Shown here in pieces: positions 17,124 to 26,426 of a stretch of DNA of 64,000 nt. Under the pieces are notes generated by a model, which was not told the origin of the DNA, did no database searches, and was given only the letters and a program-made list of their open reading frames with translations. Position 1 is the stretch's first letter; the number at the start of each line of letters is the position of its first letter. The DNA comes from Hyphomonas atlantica corrig. (GTDB lineage: Bacteria > Pseudomonadota > Alphaproteobacteria > Caulobacterales > Hyphomonadaceae). The DNA lies in contig NZ_AWFH01000034.1 in NCBI RefSeq assembly GCF_000682715.1, positions 1 through 64,000 of the forward strand, in the 5' to 3' direction. A program made the position numbers and the translations under genes.

Positions 17124-17921
17124 TTACTTGCCTTTGAACTCGGCGGGGCGCTTCTGAAGGAATGCGCTGACGCCTTCCTTGAAATCATCCGTGCGCCCCG
17201 CAGTCCTCTGCGCAATGCGTTCATCATAGATCGCTTCGTCAAAGTCGGACTCGCAGGCTTTCCAGATCAGGTCACGCGCAAGAGACAGGGCAACCGTTGG
17301 CCCCGTGGCAAGCTTTTCAGCCATTTCCATCGCTGTGGACATGAGTGCGTCATCAGCGACAATTCGGTTCACCATGCCCCATTCCAGCGCTTTTTCGGCC
17401 GGAACCTTGTCGCCAAACAAGGCCATTTCCATGGCGCGGACGCGGCCAATGGTGCGCGCCAGCAGCCAGGTTGACCCGCCATCCGGTACCAGGCCGATGC
17501 GGCGGAATGCTTGCAGGAAATAGGCGCTTTCCGCACAAAGTACGATATCACCAGCGAGCGCCAGAGAGCAGCCAACACCTGCGGCAGGCCCATTCACAGC
17601 GGAAATAACCGGGTGCGGATGTTCGCGTATGGCTTGCATAAGTGGATTGTAGTGCGTAGTCAGCGCGCGACCGGCATCTGGCTTGGACCCTTCATGGCTG
17701 AGCTGTACGCCCAATTGGCCGGGGCCGAGATTCGCGCCGGAACAGAACCCACGGCCAGCGCCTGTCAGTATGGTGCAGCGCGCCTCATCCGCCGCGACTT
17801 CAAATGCGTGCAGCATTTCCTGTGCTGTGTCGACGCCGCACGCATTCAGCGTCGACGGGTCGTTGAAACTGATGATGGCGATGTCGCCTTTCAACTCGTA
17901 GGAAATCTTCGTGTAGGCCAT
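17124..17921 (-). CDS. Enoyl-CoA hydratase/isomerase family protein
   Basis: 265 residues, typical crotonase size, with a GGGAG site. The oxyanion-hole regions are GAGRGFCSGANLG and NGPAAGVGCSLALAGDIVL. The position of the second catalytic Glu reads FRRIGLVPDGGSTW, where Asp lies after Pro, a PaaG-like arrangement. Probably hydrates or isomerises an enoyl-CoA in fatty acid or aromatic acid degradation. Divergent from the aldehyde dehydrogenase at 18068, which is consistent with a shared catabolic role. Confidence 0.9.
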   Translation of the reverse strand: MAYTKISYELKGDIAIISFNDPSTLNACGVDTAQEMLHAFEVAADEARCTILTGAGRGFCSGANLGPGQLGVQLSHEGSKPDAGRALTTHYNPLMQAIREHPHPVISAVNGPAAGVGCSLALAGDIVLCAESAYFLQAFRRIGLVPDGGSTWLLARTIGRVRAMEMALFGDKVPAEKALEWGMVNRIVADDALMSTAMEMAEKLATGPTVALSLARDLIWKACESDFDEAIYDERIAQRTAGRTDDFKEGVSAFLQKRPAEFKGK

Positions 17922-18009
17922 GCATTTCGCTCCCGGTGGATGTTTTTTGCCATCCTATGGCCTAGCCCCGCTCGCGTGAACGCCTGACCCAGCGGAAATG
18001 TTTTTTATT

Positions 18010-18037
18010 TTGTTCAACGCTCAATGCGCGTTACACT
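18010..18037 (+). promoter_or_regulatory. Candidate promoter of the aldehyde dehydrogenase gene
   Basis: TTGTTC (18010-18015), a 16-base spacer and TACACT (18032-18037) sit in an AT-rich patch between the divergent genes, about 30 bases before the start codon. Matches are partial (three and four of six). Confidence 0.35.
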
Positions 18038-18067
18038 TTACGGAGGAAACGCCCCGGAGGAAAACAA

Positions 18068-19504
18068 ATGGCTCTCGATAGCGCTGCCGGTTCCGGCATG
18101 AGTTCAATTCTTAGCCGCCAGAAAGCCGCGCACATTCGCGATGGCATTCCGAGCGCTGCGAAGCGGATCGAGTGGATCGACAAATCCATCGACTTGCTCG
18201 TTACCCACGGCGATGCGCTGGCGGAAGCGATGCGCGAGGATTTCGGACACCGGTCTGTCGATCAATCGGCGCTAACGGATATTGCCGGGTCCATTGGTGC
18301 GCTCAAGTTCTCGAAGAAGAATCTCGCCAAATGGATGAAGCCGGAGAAGCGCAAGGTGGAGTTCCCGCTCGGCCTGCTTGGCTCCAAAGCCTATATCCAG
18401 TACCAGCCCAAGGGTGTGATCGGGGTGATCAGTCCCTGGAATTTCCCGGTTAATCTGACCTTTGCGCCGCTAGCCGGCGTATTCGCGGCGGGTAACCGCG
18501 CAATGATCAAGCCGTCAGAGTTCACTGAGGCGACCTCTGAATTGATGAAGTCGCTCCTTGCGCAGTATTATGATGAGGAGGAAGTTGCGGTCGTAACCGG
18601 CGGGCCTGAAATTGGCGCGGAATTTTCCAAGCTCGCTTTCGACCACATGATCTTTACCGGCGCGACCTCTATAGCGCACCACGTCATGCGCGCAGCGGCG
18701 GACAATCTCGTGCCACTGACGTTGGAACTTGGCGGCAAGAGCCCAGTTGTACTTGGCCGGTCTGCGGATATGCAGAAGGCCGCCAGCCGTATCATGGCGG
18801 GCAAGACGCTGAATGCCGGACAAATCTGTCTGGCACCGGACTATGCCTTTGTGCCTCAGGAAAAAACCAAGGAATTCGTGGGCGCAGCGACCAAGGCTGT
18901 CGAAACGATGTTTCCAACCGGTCTGAAAGACAATGACGATTATACGTCCGTTGTGAACCAACGTCACTATGACCGGATCATGTCCTATATCGAGGAAGCC
19001 CGCGACAAGGGTGCTGAGGTAATAGAAATCAATCCGACTGGGGAGAATTTCTCCCAGCAGCCGCATTACAAGATCCCGCCGCACATCATTGTTGACCCAA
19101 GCGATGATCTGAAAGTGATGCAGGATGAGATCTTCGGACCCATCCTGCCGATCAAGTCCTACGGCGAAACGAAAGATGCGGTGAACTACATCAACTCACA
19201 TGACCGTCCGCTAGGCCTCTACTATTTTGGCGAGGATGCCAGCGAAAAAGACTTTGTGCTGAATAATACGACCTCTGGCGGCGTGACTGTGAATGACGTG
19301 ATTTTCCATGTCGCGCAGGAAGACCTGCCTTTTGGTGGCGTCGGACCATCCGGTATGGGCAGCTATCATGGTCTCGATGGCTTCATGGAGTTCAGCCACA
19401 AGAAGGCCGTCTACACGCAGACCGGCAGTGAGATGCTGGCCATGATGCGCCCCCCCTATGGCGACAAGTTCCGGGGCCAGGTCAAAGGCCGTATCAAGCG
19501 TTAG
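18068..19504 (+). CDS. Coniferyl-aldehyde-dehydrogenase-type ALDH
   Basis: 478 residues, two GGAGG sequences upstream. Catalytic Glu is in LELGGKSPVV and catalytic Cys in NAGQICLAPDY, the latter wording being characteristic of the coniferyl aldehyde dehydrogenase (CALDH) branch; QPKGVIGVISPWNFPVN is the NAD-binding stretch. The CALDH branch oxidises coniferyl and other aryl or alkyl aldehydes to acids. With an enoyl-CoA hydratase divergent from it and a feruloyl-CoA-synthase-like gene at the right edge, a phenylpropanoid route is possible but not shown. The broad family call is firm; the substrate is inference. Confidence 0.9.
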   Translation: MALDSAAGSGMSSILSRQKAAHIRDGIPSAAKRIEWIDKSIDLLVTHGDALAEAMREDFGHRSVDQSALTDIAGSIGALKFSKKNLAKWMKPEKRKVEFPLGLLGSKAYIQYQPKGVIGVISPWNFPVNLTFAPLAGVFAAGNRAMIKPSEFTEATSELMKSLLAQYYDEEEVAVVTGGPEIGAEFSKLAFDHMIFTGATSIAHHVMRAAADNLVPLTLELGGKSPVVLGRSADMQKAASRIMAGKTLNAGQICLAPDYAFVPQEKTKEFVGAATKAVETMFPTGLKDNDDYTSVVNQRHYDRIMSYIEEARDKGAEVIEINPTGENFSQQPHYKIPPHIIVDPSDDLKVMQDEIFGPILPIKSYGETKDAVNYINSHDRPLGLYYFGEDASEKDFVLNNTTSGGVTVNDVIFHVAQEDLPFGGVGPSGMGSYHGLDGFMEFSHKKAVYTQTGSEMLAMMRPPYGDKFRGQVKGRIKR

Positions 19505-19525
19505 ACGTCTACGAAACGACAAAAG

Positions 19526-19559
19526 AAAAGCCCGTCAGGAAAGACTGACGGGCTTTTTT
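19526..19559. terminator. Strong bidirectional intrinsic terminator
   Basis: AAGCCCGTCAG (19528-19538) pairs with CTGACGGGCTT (19545-19555) around GAAAGA. A run of T follows on the plus strand (to 19559), and an A-rich tract precedes it, giving U on the minus strand. It separates the convergent aldehyde dehydrogenase and DEAD-box genes and should work for both. Confidence 0.93.
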
Positions 19560-19577
19560 CCGTGCGGTATTCCGGCT

Positions 19578-21071
19578 CTACCGCTTCAGGAAGGCCGGGA
19601 TATCGTCGCCAAAGCCTTTGACGCGATCGGGCGCAGGCTCCAGGATCAAATCATCATCCTTGCGCTTGCGATCTTTTTCGCGCTTTGGCTTTGAGGCGCG
19701 CTCACGCTTTGGTTTGTCCTCTGAGCGCTCTTCTTTCTTGCGCTCCGGTTTCGGTTCGGACTTGGCCTTTTCTTCAGTGGCTTCTGTCGGAGCAACCTCT
19801 TCAACGCGATCGGTGTTTTCATCGCGGCGGCGACTGCGCGAACGGTCGCCGCGAGGTTTGTCATCGCGTCCACCGCGACGATTGCGGCCCCGGCCACGAC
19901 TTTCTTCTGGTGGCAGGTTTTCGATCTCTTCGAGCAGGCCTTCCGGCATGAACTCTTCGACGTCCTGCTGGATCATCTTCAGGACGAAGCCCCACGATTT
20001 TGTATCATCCGGGGAGACGAGCGTGTACGCCTCACCCTTGCGTCCAGCGCGGCCTGTGCGACCGATGCGGTGCACATAGTCTTCGTCTTTTGGCGGTGGT
20101 GCATAGTTGAAGACGTGGGAGACATCCGGAATGTCCAGTCCCCGCGCGGCCACGTCTGAACCGACCAGCAGTTTCAATTCGCCATCACGGAATTTCTGAA
20201 GCACTTCGCTACGTACCGCCTGCGGCAGGTCGCCATGAATGGCGGCGGCGTCGTGACCGTGCTTGGAGAGCGATGCGGCTACGATGTCCACTTCGACCTT
20301 GCGGTTACAGAAGACAATGCCGTTGTTCACGTCACAAGTCTCAATCACGCGGCGCAGCGCAGTTCGCTTCGCCTTCGCGCTATCATTGGGAAGTTTGACT
20401 ACGTACTGTTTGATCGTCTCGGCTGTTTGTGCCGGACGGGACACTTCGATCTTTTTGGGGTCTTTCTGGAATTTCTTTGCAAGGCTGGCGATTTCTGGCG
20501 GCATCGTTGCGGAGAAAAGCAGGGTCTGGCGACGTGGAGGAAGCAGAGCGCAGATTTTTTCGATGTCTGGAATGAAGCCCATGTCCAGCATGCGGTCGGC
20601 TTCGTCGATGATCAGGTAATCGACGCCCATGAGAAGCAGCTTGCCGCGCTCGAACTGGTCGATCAGGCGGCCCGGTGTCGCGATCAGAACGTCAACGCCG
20701 CGCTGAAGCAGGGCTTCCTGTTCCTTGAAGCTGACGCCACCAATCAGAAGTGCCATGCTGAGCTTGAGGTATTTGCCATACTTTTCGAATTGCTCCGCCA
20801 CCTGAGCGGCCAGTTCGCGGGTCGGGCAAAGGATCAGGCAGCGTGGCATACGTGCACGGGCGCGACCGCGGGCGAGGCGGTGGATCATCGGCAGCACGAA
20901 GGCCGCGGTCTTTCCGGTGCCAGTTTGCGCTACGCCGGTAACGTCGCCGCCGCCAATCACATGCGGGATGGCTTCAGCCTGAATTGGGGTAGGGTGCGTG
21001 TAGCCGGATTCGGTAACGGCTTTGAGAATGTTGGGGCCGAGGCCAAGGTCGGCAAATGTAACTTCAGTCAA
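19578..21071 (-). CDS. DEAD-box RNA helicase, RhlE-like, with charged C-terminal tail
   Basis: 497 residues. The start is TTG at 21071, preceded by AGGAACG. Helicase motifs appear in order: Q motif, AQTGTGKT (48-55), DEAD (156-159), SAT (187-189) and HRIGRTGR near 325. From about residue 390 the tail is a long, low-complexity stretch alternating Arg/Gly/Asp and Lys/Glu, as in RhlE-type helicases that bind structured RNA in ribosome assembly or cold adaptation. The gene is monocistronic. The 194-base upstream region holds a GCGGCC-TTGAT-GGCCGC hairpin close to the start. Confidence 0.92.
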   Translation of the reverse strand: MTEVTFADLGLGPNILKAVTESGYTHPTPIQAEAIPHVIGGGDVTGVAQTGTGKTAAFVLPMIHRLARGRARARMPRCLILCPTRELAAQVAEQFEKYGKYLKLSMALLIGGVSFKEQEALLQRGVDVLIATPGRLIDQFERGKLLLMGVDYLIIDEADRMLDMGFIPDIEKICALLPPRRQTLLFSATMPPEIASLAKKFQKDPKKIEVSRPAQTAETIKQYVVKLPNDSAKAKRTALRRVIETCDVNNGIVFCNRKVEVDIVAASLSKHGHDAAAIHGDLPQAVRSEVLQKFRDGELKLLVGSDVAARGLDIPDVSHVFNYAPPPKDEDYVHRIGRTGRAGRKGEAYTLVSPDDTKSWGFVLKMIQQDVEEFMPEGLLEEIENLPPEESRGRGRNRRGGRDDKPRGDRSRSRRRDENTDRVEEVAPTEATEEKAKSEPKPERKKEERSEDKPKRERASKPKREKDRKRKDDDLILEPAPDRVKGFGDDIPAFLKR

Positions 21072-21265
21072 TGTGTTCGTTCCTGGAATGGTTTCTAATC
21101 TAACCCGGCGGCCTTGATGGCCGCATTTCCCGCGTCCAGCGCCTCAGTGCGCATTCGGCGGGCCGGGCGAATCCATTGCCCGGAGCGTCGTGTTGCGCTG
21201 CACATAAGCCAAATTGTGGATAAATGGAAGAGGGCCACGCCAGCGGGCGCTTTTAGAGTTCGAAT

Positions 21266-21928
21266 TCAATCCCGATAGCGTTTCACGTCGTCGATCAGAT
21301 CCTGCAGCACGCGCTTCGAGCGCCCCCAGTCAAATGCCTGTCCGGGCACGGTGATGGTCGCCTTCAACAAGGTGCCTTCGCTCTGGCGTTCCAGCGTCAC
21401 GATCATGTTGCCTTCCCAGGACAGGATGGAAGACGCCATTTTCGTATTCAGGATGCATCCGTCCCCTGCTTCGGAAATATCGACCAAGGGTTGGCTGCGG
21501 CTGGCGAGGGAGCAAAGGACGGCTGCGAGGGTCTCGCCAAACGTGTTCCGAAACCCCTGTGACATCTCCCGGTCCGTCTTCAGGCCCATGCGCGCATACA
21601 TGGGCAGGGCAATGTCCTTGATAGCTCCCAGCGGAATTCCCCCGGCGCCTGCAGCAGCCATGACGGGCTCGGCATATTTGAAGAATTGCTCGGCGGTCAT
21701 GCCCTGCGGCGTAGCCCCGGTGACCCGAACGATGCGGGCGCGTACGTCAGGGTGATTGACGATCTCTCCAACATTCATGGAGCTGCGCCAGTCTAGGCTT
21801 GGGTCAATTGTTTGCGGCGGAATGGATGGCGGTGTGGCGGGCGAAGCATTTGCAGCAGCTTCCGTTCCGCAATGGGCGCAGAAGCGGTGGCCATCCCCGA
21901 GCTTCTGTCCGCAATTCGTGCAATACAT
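21266..21928 (-). CDS. Zinc-ribbon protein of unknown function
   Basis: 220 residues. A zinc ribbon opens the protein (Cys3, Cys6, Cys17, Cys20), followed by a proline-rich linker and a roughly 170-residue soluble domain I cannot assign. No membrane segment or signal is visible. It lies between the DEAD-box helicase and sodB, both on the same strand but with intergenic gaps. Zinc ribbons of this kind often mediate protein contacts. Confidence 0.78.
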   Translation of the reverse strand: MYCTNCGQKLGDGHRFCAHCGTEAAANASPATPPSIPPQTIDPSLDWRSSMNVGEIVNHPDVRARIVRVTGATPQGMTAEQFFKYAEPVMAAAGAGGIPLGAIKDIALPMYARMGLKTDREMSQGFRNTFGETLAAVLCSLASRSQPLVDISEAGDGCILNTKMASSILSWEGNMIVTLERQSEGTLLKATITVPGQAFDWGRSKRVLQDLIDDVKRYRD

Positions 21929-21971
21929 GGGCGGTCCCCTCGTCCATATGACGAAGGGACCATAGCCCGAA

Positions 21972-22580
21972 TCAGGCGCCCGCGTCAGCGAGATTCTGGT
22001 TCACGAAATCCCAGTTGATGAGATTGTTGATGAAGCTGTCCATATAGTTCGGACGGCTGTTCTGGTAGTCGAGATAGTAGGCGTGCTCCCAGACATCCAT
22101 GGTCAGGACTGGCGTTGCGCCCATATCGGTGACTGGCGTTTCGGCGTTTGGTGTCTTGGTGATGTGCAGTTTGCCATCCTTGTAAACGAGCCAGGCCCAG
22201 CCAGAGCCGAACTGGCCACCGCCTGCTGCCTTGAAGTCTTTCACGAACTGGTCGTAGCCGCCGAGATCGCGGTCAATCAGCTCTGCCACTTTGCCGTGCG
22301 GTTTGCCGCCGCCAGATGGCTTCATGCAGTGCCAATAAAAGGTGTGGTTCCAGACTTGGGCAGCGTTGTTGAACAGGCCTGCCTTGCCGCTATCAGCAGC
22401 GGCGGTCTTGATGATCGATTCCAGAGACTCGTTTTCGAGGTCTGTGCCTTCGATCAGGCCGTTGAGGTTGTTGACATAGGCAGCGTGGTGCTTGCCGTGG
22501 TGAAAGTTCAAGGTCTCCTCGGAGATGTGCGGCGCCAGGGCGTCGCGCTCATAAGGGAGATCAGGGAGGGAAAATGCCAT
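21972..22580 (-). CDS. sodB: Iron superoxide dismutase
   Basis: 202 residues from the ATG at 22580, chosen for AAGGA upstream and alignment to the family start (MAFSLPDLPY); the longer open frame overlaps the divergent gene. Metal ligands His27, His79, Asp162 and His166 are all present. Gln75 in AAQVWNHTFYW and GGQFGSGWAW are the marks of the iron rather than manganese form. Converts superoxide to peroxide in the cytosol. Divergent from the phytoene-synthase-like gene with only 65 bases between starts. Confidence 0.95.
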   Translation of the reverse strand: MAFSLPDLPYERDALAPHISEETLNFHHGKHHAAYVNNLNGLIEGTDLENESLESIIKTAAADSGKAGLFNNAAQVWNHTFYWHCMKPSGGGKPHGKVAELIDRDLGGYDQFVKDFKAAGGGQFGSGWAWLVYKDGKLHITKTPNAETPVTDMGATPVLTMDVWEHAYYLDYQNSRPNYMDSFINNLINWDFVNQNLADAGA

Positions 22581-22645
22581 TTTGGGCGTCCTTTCTTGCA
22601 GCAAAGTATCTGGCCTAATTACGCGTCTTCCCACATATGGGTTGC

Positions 22646-23293
22646 ATGTCAAACCCGACCAACCCTCTTTCGGAAACTCAATGGGCCGCAATCGACAAGC
22701 GGATCCTTCGGGCAGACGAGGATCGCTGGATTTCAAGCCGTTATGCCGGGGCAAGTGAACGCCGTGCGCTGATCGCGCTTTATGCGCTGGCCTATGAGCT
22801 GGCGCGGGTGCGTCTGGTGGTCACCGAAGAGGGATTGGGACTGATCCGGTTCCAATGGTGGCGCGATGCCGTTTCAGAGATCGAAGCGGGCAAGGTGCGC
22901 GAGCATGATGTGGCAAAGGCGCTCAAGGAAGAGATCGACGCAGGGCGTCTGAAGCCGGGTGCGCTGCACAAGCTGATCGATGGCTATCAAGGTGCGTTCG
23001 AGGCCGAAGACCGCTCGCTTGAGCCCGAGGCGTGGCTCGCCCTGACGGCGGCAAATGTGCTAACGCCGATACATGACTGGGCCGAGGAGATTCGCGACGT
23101 TGCGCCCTATTTTTCCGCCGCGCGCCGTTCGGACTCGAAGGCGTTCGGTCCAATCCTGACGCCTGCTCCTAAACCCATCCGGCCCGCGATTGCGCACTTT
23201 CGCCTGCGTAAATTCTACATCGAAGGCAAGACACCGAACCCGCTTCAAAAGCGCCTTAGCGTTCTGCAGGCAATCCGCAGCGGGAAGGTTTAG
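22646..23293 (+). CDS. Squalene/phytoene synthase family protein, short form
   Basis: 215 residues from the ATG at 22646 (an ATG at 22637 is also possible; neither has a clear ribosome-binding site). ALIALYALAYELARVRLVV and GLIRFQWWRDAVSEI match the N-terminal half of the squalene/phytoene synthase family, but both DxxxD prenyl-diphosphate motifs are missing. It resembles the non-catalytic NDUFAF6-like branch, associated with respiratory complex I assembly in mitochondria, more than a true carotenoid or hopanoid synthase. No terpenoid genes lie nearby. Confidence 0.8.
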   Translation: MSNPTNPLSETQWAAIDKRILRADEDRWISSRYAGASERRALIALYALAYELARVRLVVTEEGLGLIRFQWWRDAVSEIEAGKVREHDVAKALKEEIDAGRLKPGALHKLIDGYQGAFEAEDRSLEPEAWLALTAANVLTPIHDWAEEIRDVAPYFSAARRSDSKAFGPILTPAPKPIRPAIAHFRLRKFYIEGKTPNPLQKRLSVLQAIRSGKV

Positions 23294-23298
23294 CGCGC

Positions 23299-24054
23299 CT
23301 AAGTACCGCGCGTATCTCCGTAGAGATGGATGTGCAGGCGGTCGGTGAAATTGTAGCCGGCCCTCAGACAAGCCTCCGCCAACCAGCGTTCGCGCGACCG
23401 CAATTCTTGCGGCGTCCGGCCTTCCGGCATCAGCCAGACTCGCGCGGGTGGCATGCCGGAACTTGAAACCAATTCATGGACTTCTTCGAGGTCTGATGGC
23501 TCAGCGACGACAATCTTGAAATTCGCACGCGGGTCAGCGGCATAGAAGGCCAGCACGTCCGGTTTCAGGCGGATGGCGGCCGCATTGCCGGAATGGGCAA
23601 GTTTGGGGGAAACATTGAACTGATCAATCAGCTCTGCCGCGAGCCCGGCCGGTTTGATCGACCCATTTGTTTCAATCTCGATGTAGAAGTCTGGATCCGT
23701 CGCCTTCAACTGCTGGATAAGCACACCCAAGTCGCGCTGCTGCAGCAGAGGTTCGCCGCCAGTAAAGATGATGCGACGACAGGACTGCTCGATCAGGCGC
23801 GCAGCAAGCGTCTCAACGGATACATCGACCGTTTCGGCGGCGCGATCAAACTTTCGCGGCGCACCCGGTGCGTCGTCGCGGTGAATAAACTCCGTCCCCT
23901 GAAAATTCCAGGTATAGGCCGTATCGCACCAGACACAGTGAAGATTGCACTGGGAGAAGCGCACAAACACGCTCGGCTTGCCAGCCGAGATACCCTCGCC
24001 CTGCAGCGAATGAAATATTTCGGGCACGCCGGGTTCGGTAACGGCGAGGCGCAT
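23299..24054 (-). CDS. queE: 7-carboxy-7-deazaguanine synthase
   Basis: 251 residues. The radical SAM cluster ligands are Cys36, Cys40 and Cys43 (CNLHCVWC), with FHSLQGEG at the start and FTGGEPLLQ as the SAM-binding GGE motif. QueE contracts 6-carboxytetrahydropterin to 7-carboxy-7-deazaguanine, the third step to preQ1 and queuosine in tRNA. It starts two bases after the trmFO stop, so the two tRNA-modification genes form one operon. queC, queD and queF are not in the window; queA lies 13 kb away. Confidence 0.93.
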   Translation of the reverse strand: MRLAVTEPGVPEIFHSLQGEGISAGKPSVFVRFSQCNLHCVWCDTAYTWNFQGTEFIHRDDAPGAPRKFDRAAETVDVSVETLAARLIEQSCRRIIFTGGEPLLQQRDLGVLIQQLKATDPDFYIEIETNGSIKPAGLAAELIDQFNVSPKLAHSGNAAAIRLKPDVLAFYAADPRANFKIVVAEPSDLEEVHELVSSSGMPPARVWLMPEGRTPQELRSRERWLAEACLRAGYNFTDRLHIHLYGDTRGT

Positions 24055-24056
24055 GA

Positions 24057-25460
24057 CTATTCCGCCGGAACCAGGCTGGAAGCGGCAAGCCAGGTGTCGA
24101 AATCATTCAGAGCACGTGCGGCCTGAGCGCGTTTCTTGGCGCGGCCTTTGTCCTTGCCACGCAGGCGTTTGCCATCTGGCCCATGTTTCGGAAATTCGGT
24201 GATGTCAGGAAACAGGCCGAAATTCACGTTCATTGGCTGGAAAGTCGCCTTGCCTTCGAGGTGTCCGCCCGTGATGTGGCGGATCAGGGAGCCAAGCGCA
24301 GTCGTTTCCGGCGGCGGTGCCAAGGGGCGGCCAAGGCGCTCAGCCGCCGCAAACCGGCCTGCCAGCAATCCCATGCCAGCGCTTTCGACATAGCCTTCAA
24401 CCCCGGTGACCTGACCAGCGAAACGAAGCCGTGGAAGGGACTTCATGCGCAATTGTTCATCCAGCAGCTTTGGTGAGTTCAGGAAGGTATTGCGGTGAAT
24501 GCCGCCAAGGCGCGCGAACTCTGCTTTTTCAAGTCCGGGGATCATGCGGAAGATTTCGGTTTGTGCACCATATTTCAGCTTGGTCTGGAAGCCGACCATG
24601 TTCCAGAGCGTACCGTGGGCATTGTCCTGGCGCAGCTGCACAATGGCGTGCGCCTTGATGTCTGGCTGGTGGGGATTGGTCAGGCCGACAGGTTTCATCG
24701 GGCCATAGCGTAGCGTTTCGCGCCCCCGCTCCGCCATGACTTCGATGGGCAGGCAGCCTTCGAAATATGGCGTGTTCTTTTCCCATTCCTTGAACTCGGT
24801 CTTTTCGCCCGAGATCAGTGCGTCGATGAAGGCGTTGTACTGGTCTTCATCCAATGGGCAGTTGATGTAAGCGGCCGTGTCGCCTCCTGGGCCGGGCTTG
24901 TCATAGCGGCTCTGGCGCCACGCCTTGGTCATGTCGATGGAGTCAAAATAGACAATCGGTGCAATCGCATCGAAAAAGGCGAGATCGTCTTCGCCCGTGT
25001 GCGCATGGATGGCCTCGGCCAGCTTCAGCGAGGTCAGCGGTCCTGTCGCGACAATGACGCTGTCCCAGTCTTCCGGCGGAATGCCATCAATCTCTTCGCG
25101 CACGATAGTGACGTTCGGATGCGCTTCCAGCTTGGCGGTGACCGCTTCGGCGAAACCCTCCCGGTCGACGGCCAGTGCGCTGCCCGCAGGTACCTGATGG
25201 TCGTGCGCGGTGTGCATGATCAGTCCGTTCGCGCGGCGCATCTCTTCGTGCAACACGCCGACAGCGTTGGATTCATGATCATCCGAGCGGAAGGAGTTCG
25301 AACAGACGAGTTCGGCCAGCTTGTCGGTCTGGTGGGCATCGGTGCCTTTGACACCGCGCATTTCGTGCAGGATGACGGGAACGCCAGCATTTGCCGCCTG
25401 CCAGGCCGCTTCGGAACCGGCCATGCCGCCGCCAATGATATGAATAGGTTTGATGCTCAT
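24057..25460 (-). CDS. trmFO: Methylenetetrahydrofolate-tRNA (uracil-54) methyltransferase, FAD-dependent
   Basis: 467 residues from the ATG at 25460; the frame upstream is open but overlaps the next gene. The FAD-binding [11 protein letters not shown] opens the protein, and the characteristic SNSFRSDD and [11 protein letters not shown] motifs follow. TrmFO makes ribothymidine at position 54 of the tRNA T loop using methylenetetrahydrofolate. A basic tail ([17 protein letters not shown]) ends the protein. First gene of an operon with queE. Confidence 0.94.
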   Translation of the reverse strand: MSIKPIHIIGGGMAGSEAAWQAANAGVPVILHEMRGVKGTDAHQTDKLAELVCSNSFRSDDHESNAVGVLHEEMRRANGLIMHTAHDHQVPAGSALAVDREGFAEAVTAKLEAHPNVTIVREEIDGIPPEDWDSVIVATGPLTSLKLAEAIHAHTGEDDLAFFDAIAPIVYFDSIDMTKAWRQSRYDKPGPGGDTAAYINCPLDEDQYNAFIDALISGEKTEFKEWEKNTPYFEGCLPIEVMAERGRETLRYGPMKPVGLTNPHQPDIKAHAIVQLRQDNAHGTLWNMVGFQTKLKYGAQTEIFRMIPGLEKAEFARLGGIHRNTFLNSPKLLDEQLRMKSLPRLRFAGQVTGVEGYVESAGMGLLAGRFAAAERLGRPLAPPPETTALGSLIRHITGGHLEGKATFQPMNVNFGLFPDITEFPKHGPDGKRLRGKDKGRAKKRAQAARALNDFDTWLAASSLVPAE

Positions 25461-25555
25461 GCGCGGGATGTGCGGGGCAAGCGCGGCGGCGTCAAGATGG
25501 CGGTTGCCGTGATTCCCCGTGGCGAGGGCGCGGAGAGGCGTGTAAGGAGTCTGAT

Positions 25556-26359
25556 ATGACACGTGAACTCTCGATTCCTGCGCTCGTTTCTGAGGCTTGG
25601 TCACTGGCTGCCAAAGCTGCACGGCCCAGCCTGGTCATCATGTTGGCCTTGATCGTAGCGGGCGGGATCTACACGTTTGCCATCGGGCCGGGGTCTGCAA
25701 TGGGCGATGCAGCGCCGGCGATCGCCGCGCTGGTCGTATTTTTCGTCGGCGTGGAGTTTTCGCTGGTCGTCTATCGCGCGATGCTGGAGACGCGGACCGG
25801 CGACAGGTTGCGACTGGCGCACGCCAATTTGTCGATTTATGTCGCCTTCCTGTTTGTTGGTGTCTTCATTGGTTTCTTCCTGTTGATCCTGCCCGGAATT
25901 CTACTCAAGGCCTCGGGCCGGGTGGATGTAGATGCGGAGACGCCGCCGGAAGTGGTGCAGGCCGCGCTGGTGGACATGTTGCCGACGGCCTATGGCGCCG
26001 TGCTGATCCTCGCCTGTCTGGCGGGCGCGGCGGTGTTGTTCTTCATGGCGCTCAGGCTCTTGCTCGTCGGATCAGCCACGGTTGCGACCGGGCAGACCCT
26101 TGTGTTTCGCACCTGGCCCTGGACGAAAGGGCATGCGCTGAAACTCGCTGTCGCCGGAATTGCTACGCACATCGTGCCGTTTTCTGTTGCGCTGGCGGTG
26201 AACTGGGCATTGCGGGATGTGTGGGGCGGCGGCGCTATTGGCTCATTCCTGTCAGGTGCGGTCGGAATGGCTCTGCTGGTGCCATTCCTGTTGTCAGGTC
26301 ATGGACTGGCGGTGGCGGCGCTGTCCAAATTACACCCCGATATCAAAACCGACGAGTGA
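25556..26359 (+). CDS. Multi-pass membrane protein, first of three related genes
   Basis: 267 residues with an AAGGAG site. About six hydrophobic segments; no catalytic motif recognised. A segment near residues 160-200 ([16 protein letters not shown], then [14 protein letters not shown]) corresponds in arrangement to segments in the next two proteins: a membrane-embedded Arg, a short loop, then aromatic-Trp-x-(Thr/Ser)-(Lys/Arg)-Gly before the following helix. Family unknown; such proteins are often labelled glycerophosphodiester phosphodiesterase membrane-domain-like. Confidence 0.8.
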   Translation: MTRELSIPALVSEAWSLAAKAARPSLVIMLALIVAGGIYTFAIGPGSAMGDAAPAIAALVVFFVGVEFSLVVYRAMLETRTGDRLRLAHANLSIYVAFLFVGVFIGFFLLILPGILLKASGRVDVDAETPPEVVQAALVDMLPTAYGAVLILACLAGAAVLFFMALRLLLVGSATVATGQTLVFRTWPWTKGHALKLAVAGIATHIVPFSVALAVNWALRDVWGGGAIGSFLSGAVGMALLVPFLLSGHGLAVAALSKLHPDIKTDE

Positions 26360-26426
26360 TTGCGCCTGTCATATAAATCGCCCTATCGTGCGACAGGAAT
26401 GGTCGTTCAGGGGGGTATGACACCTT

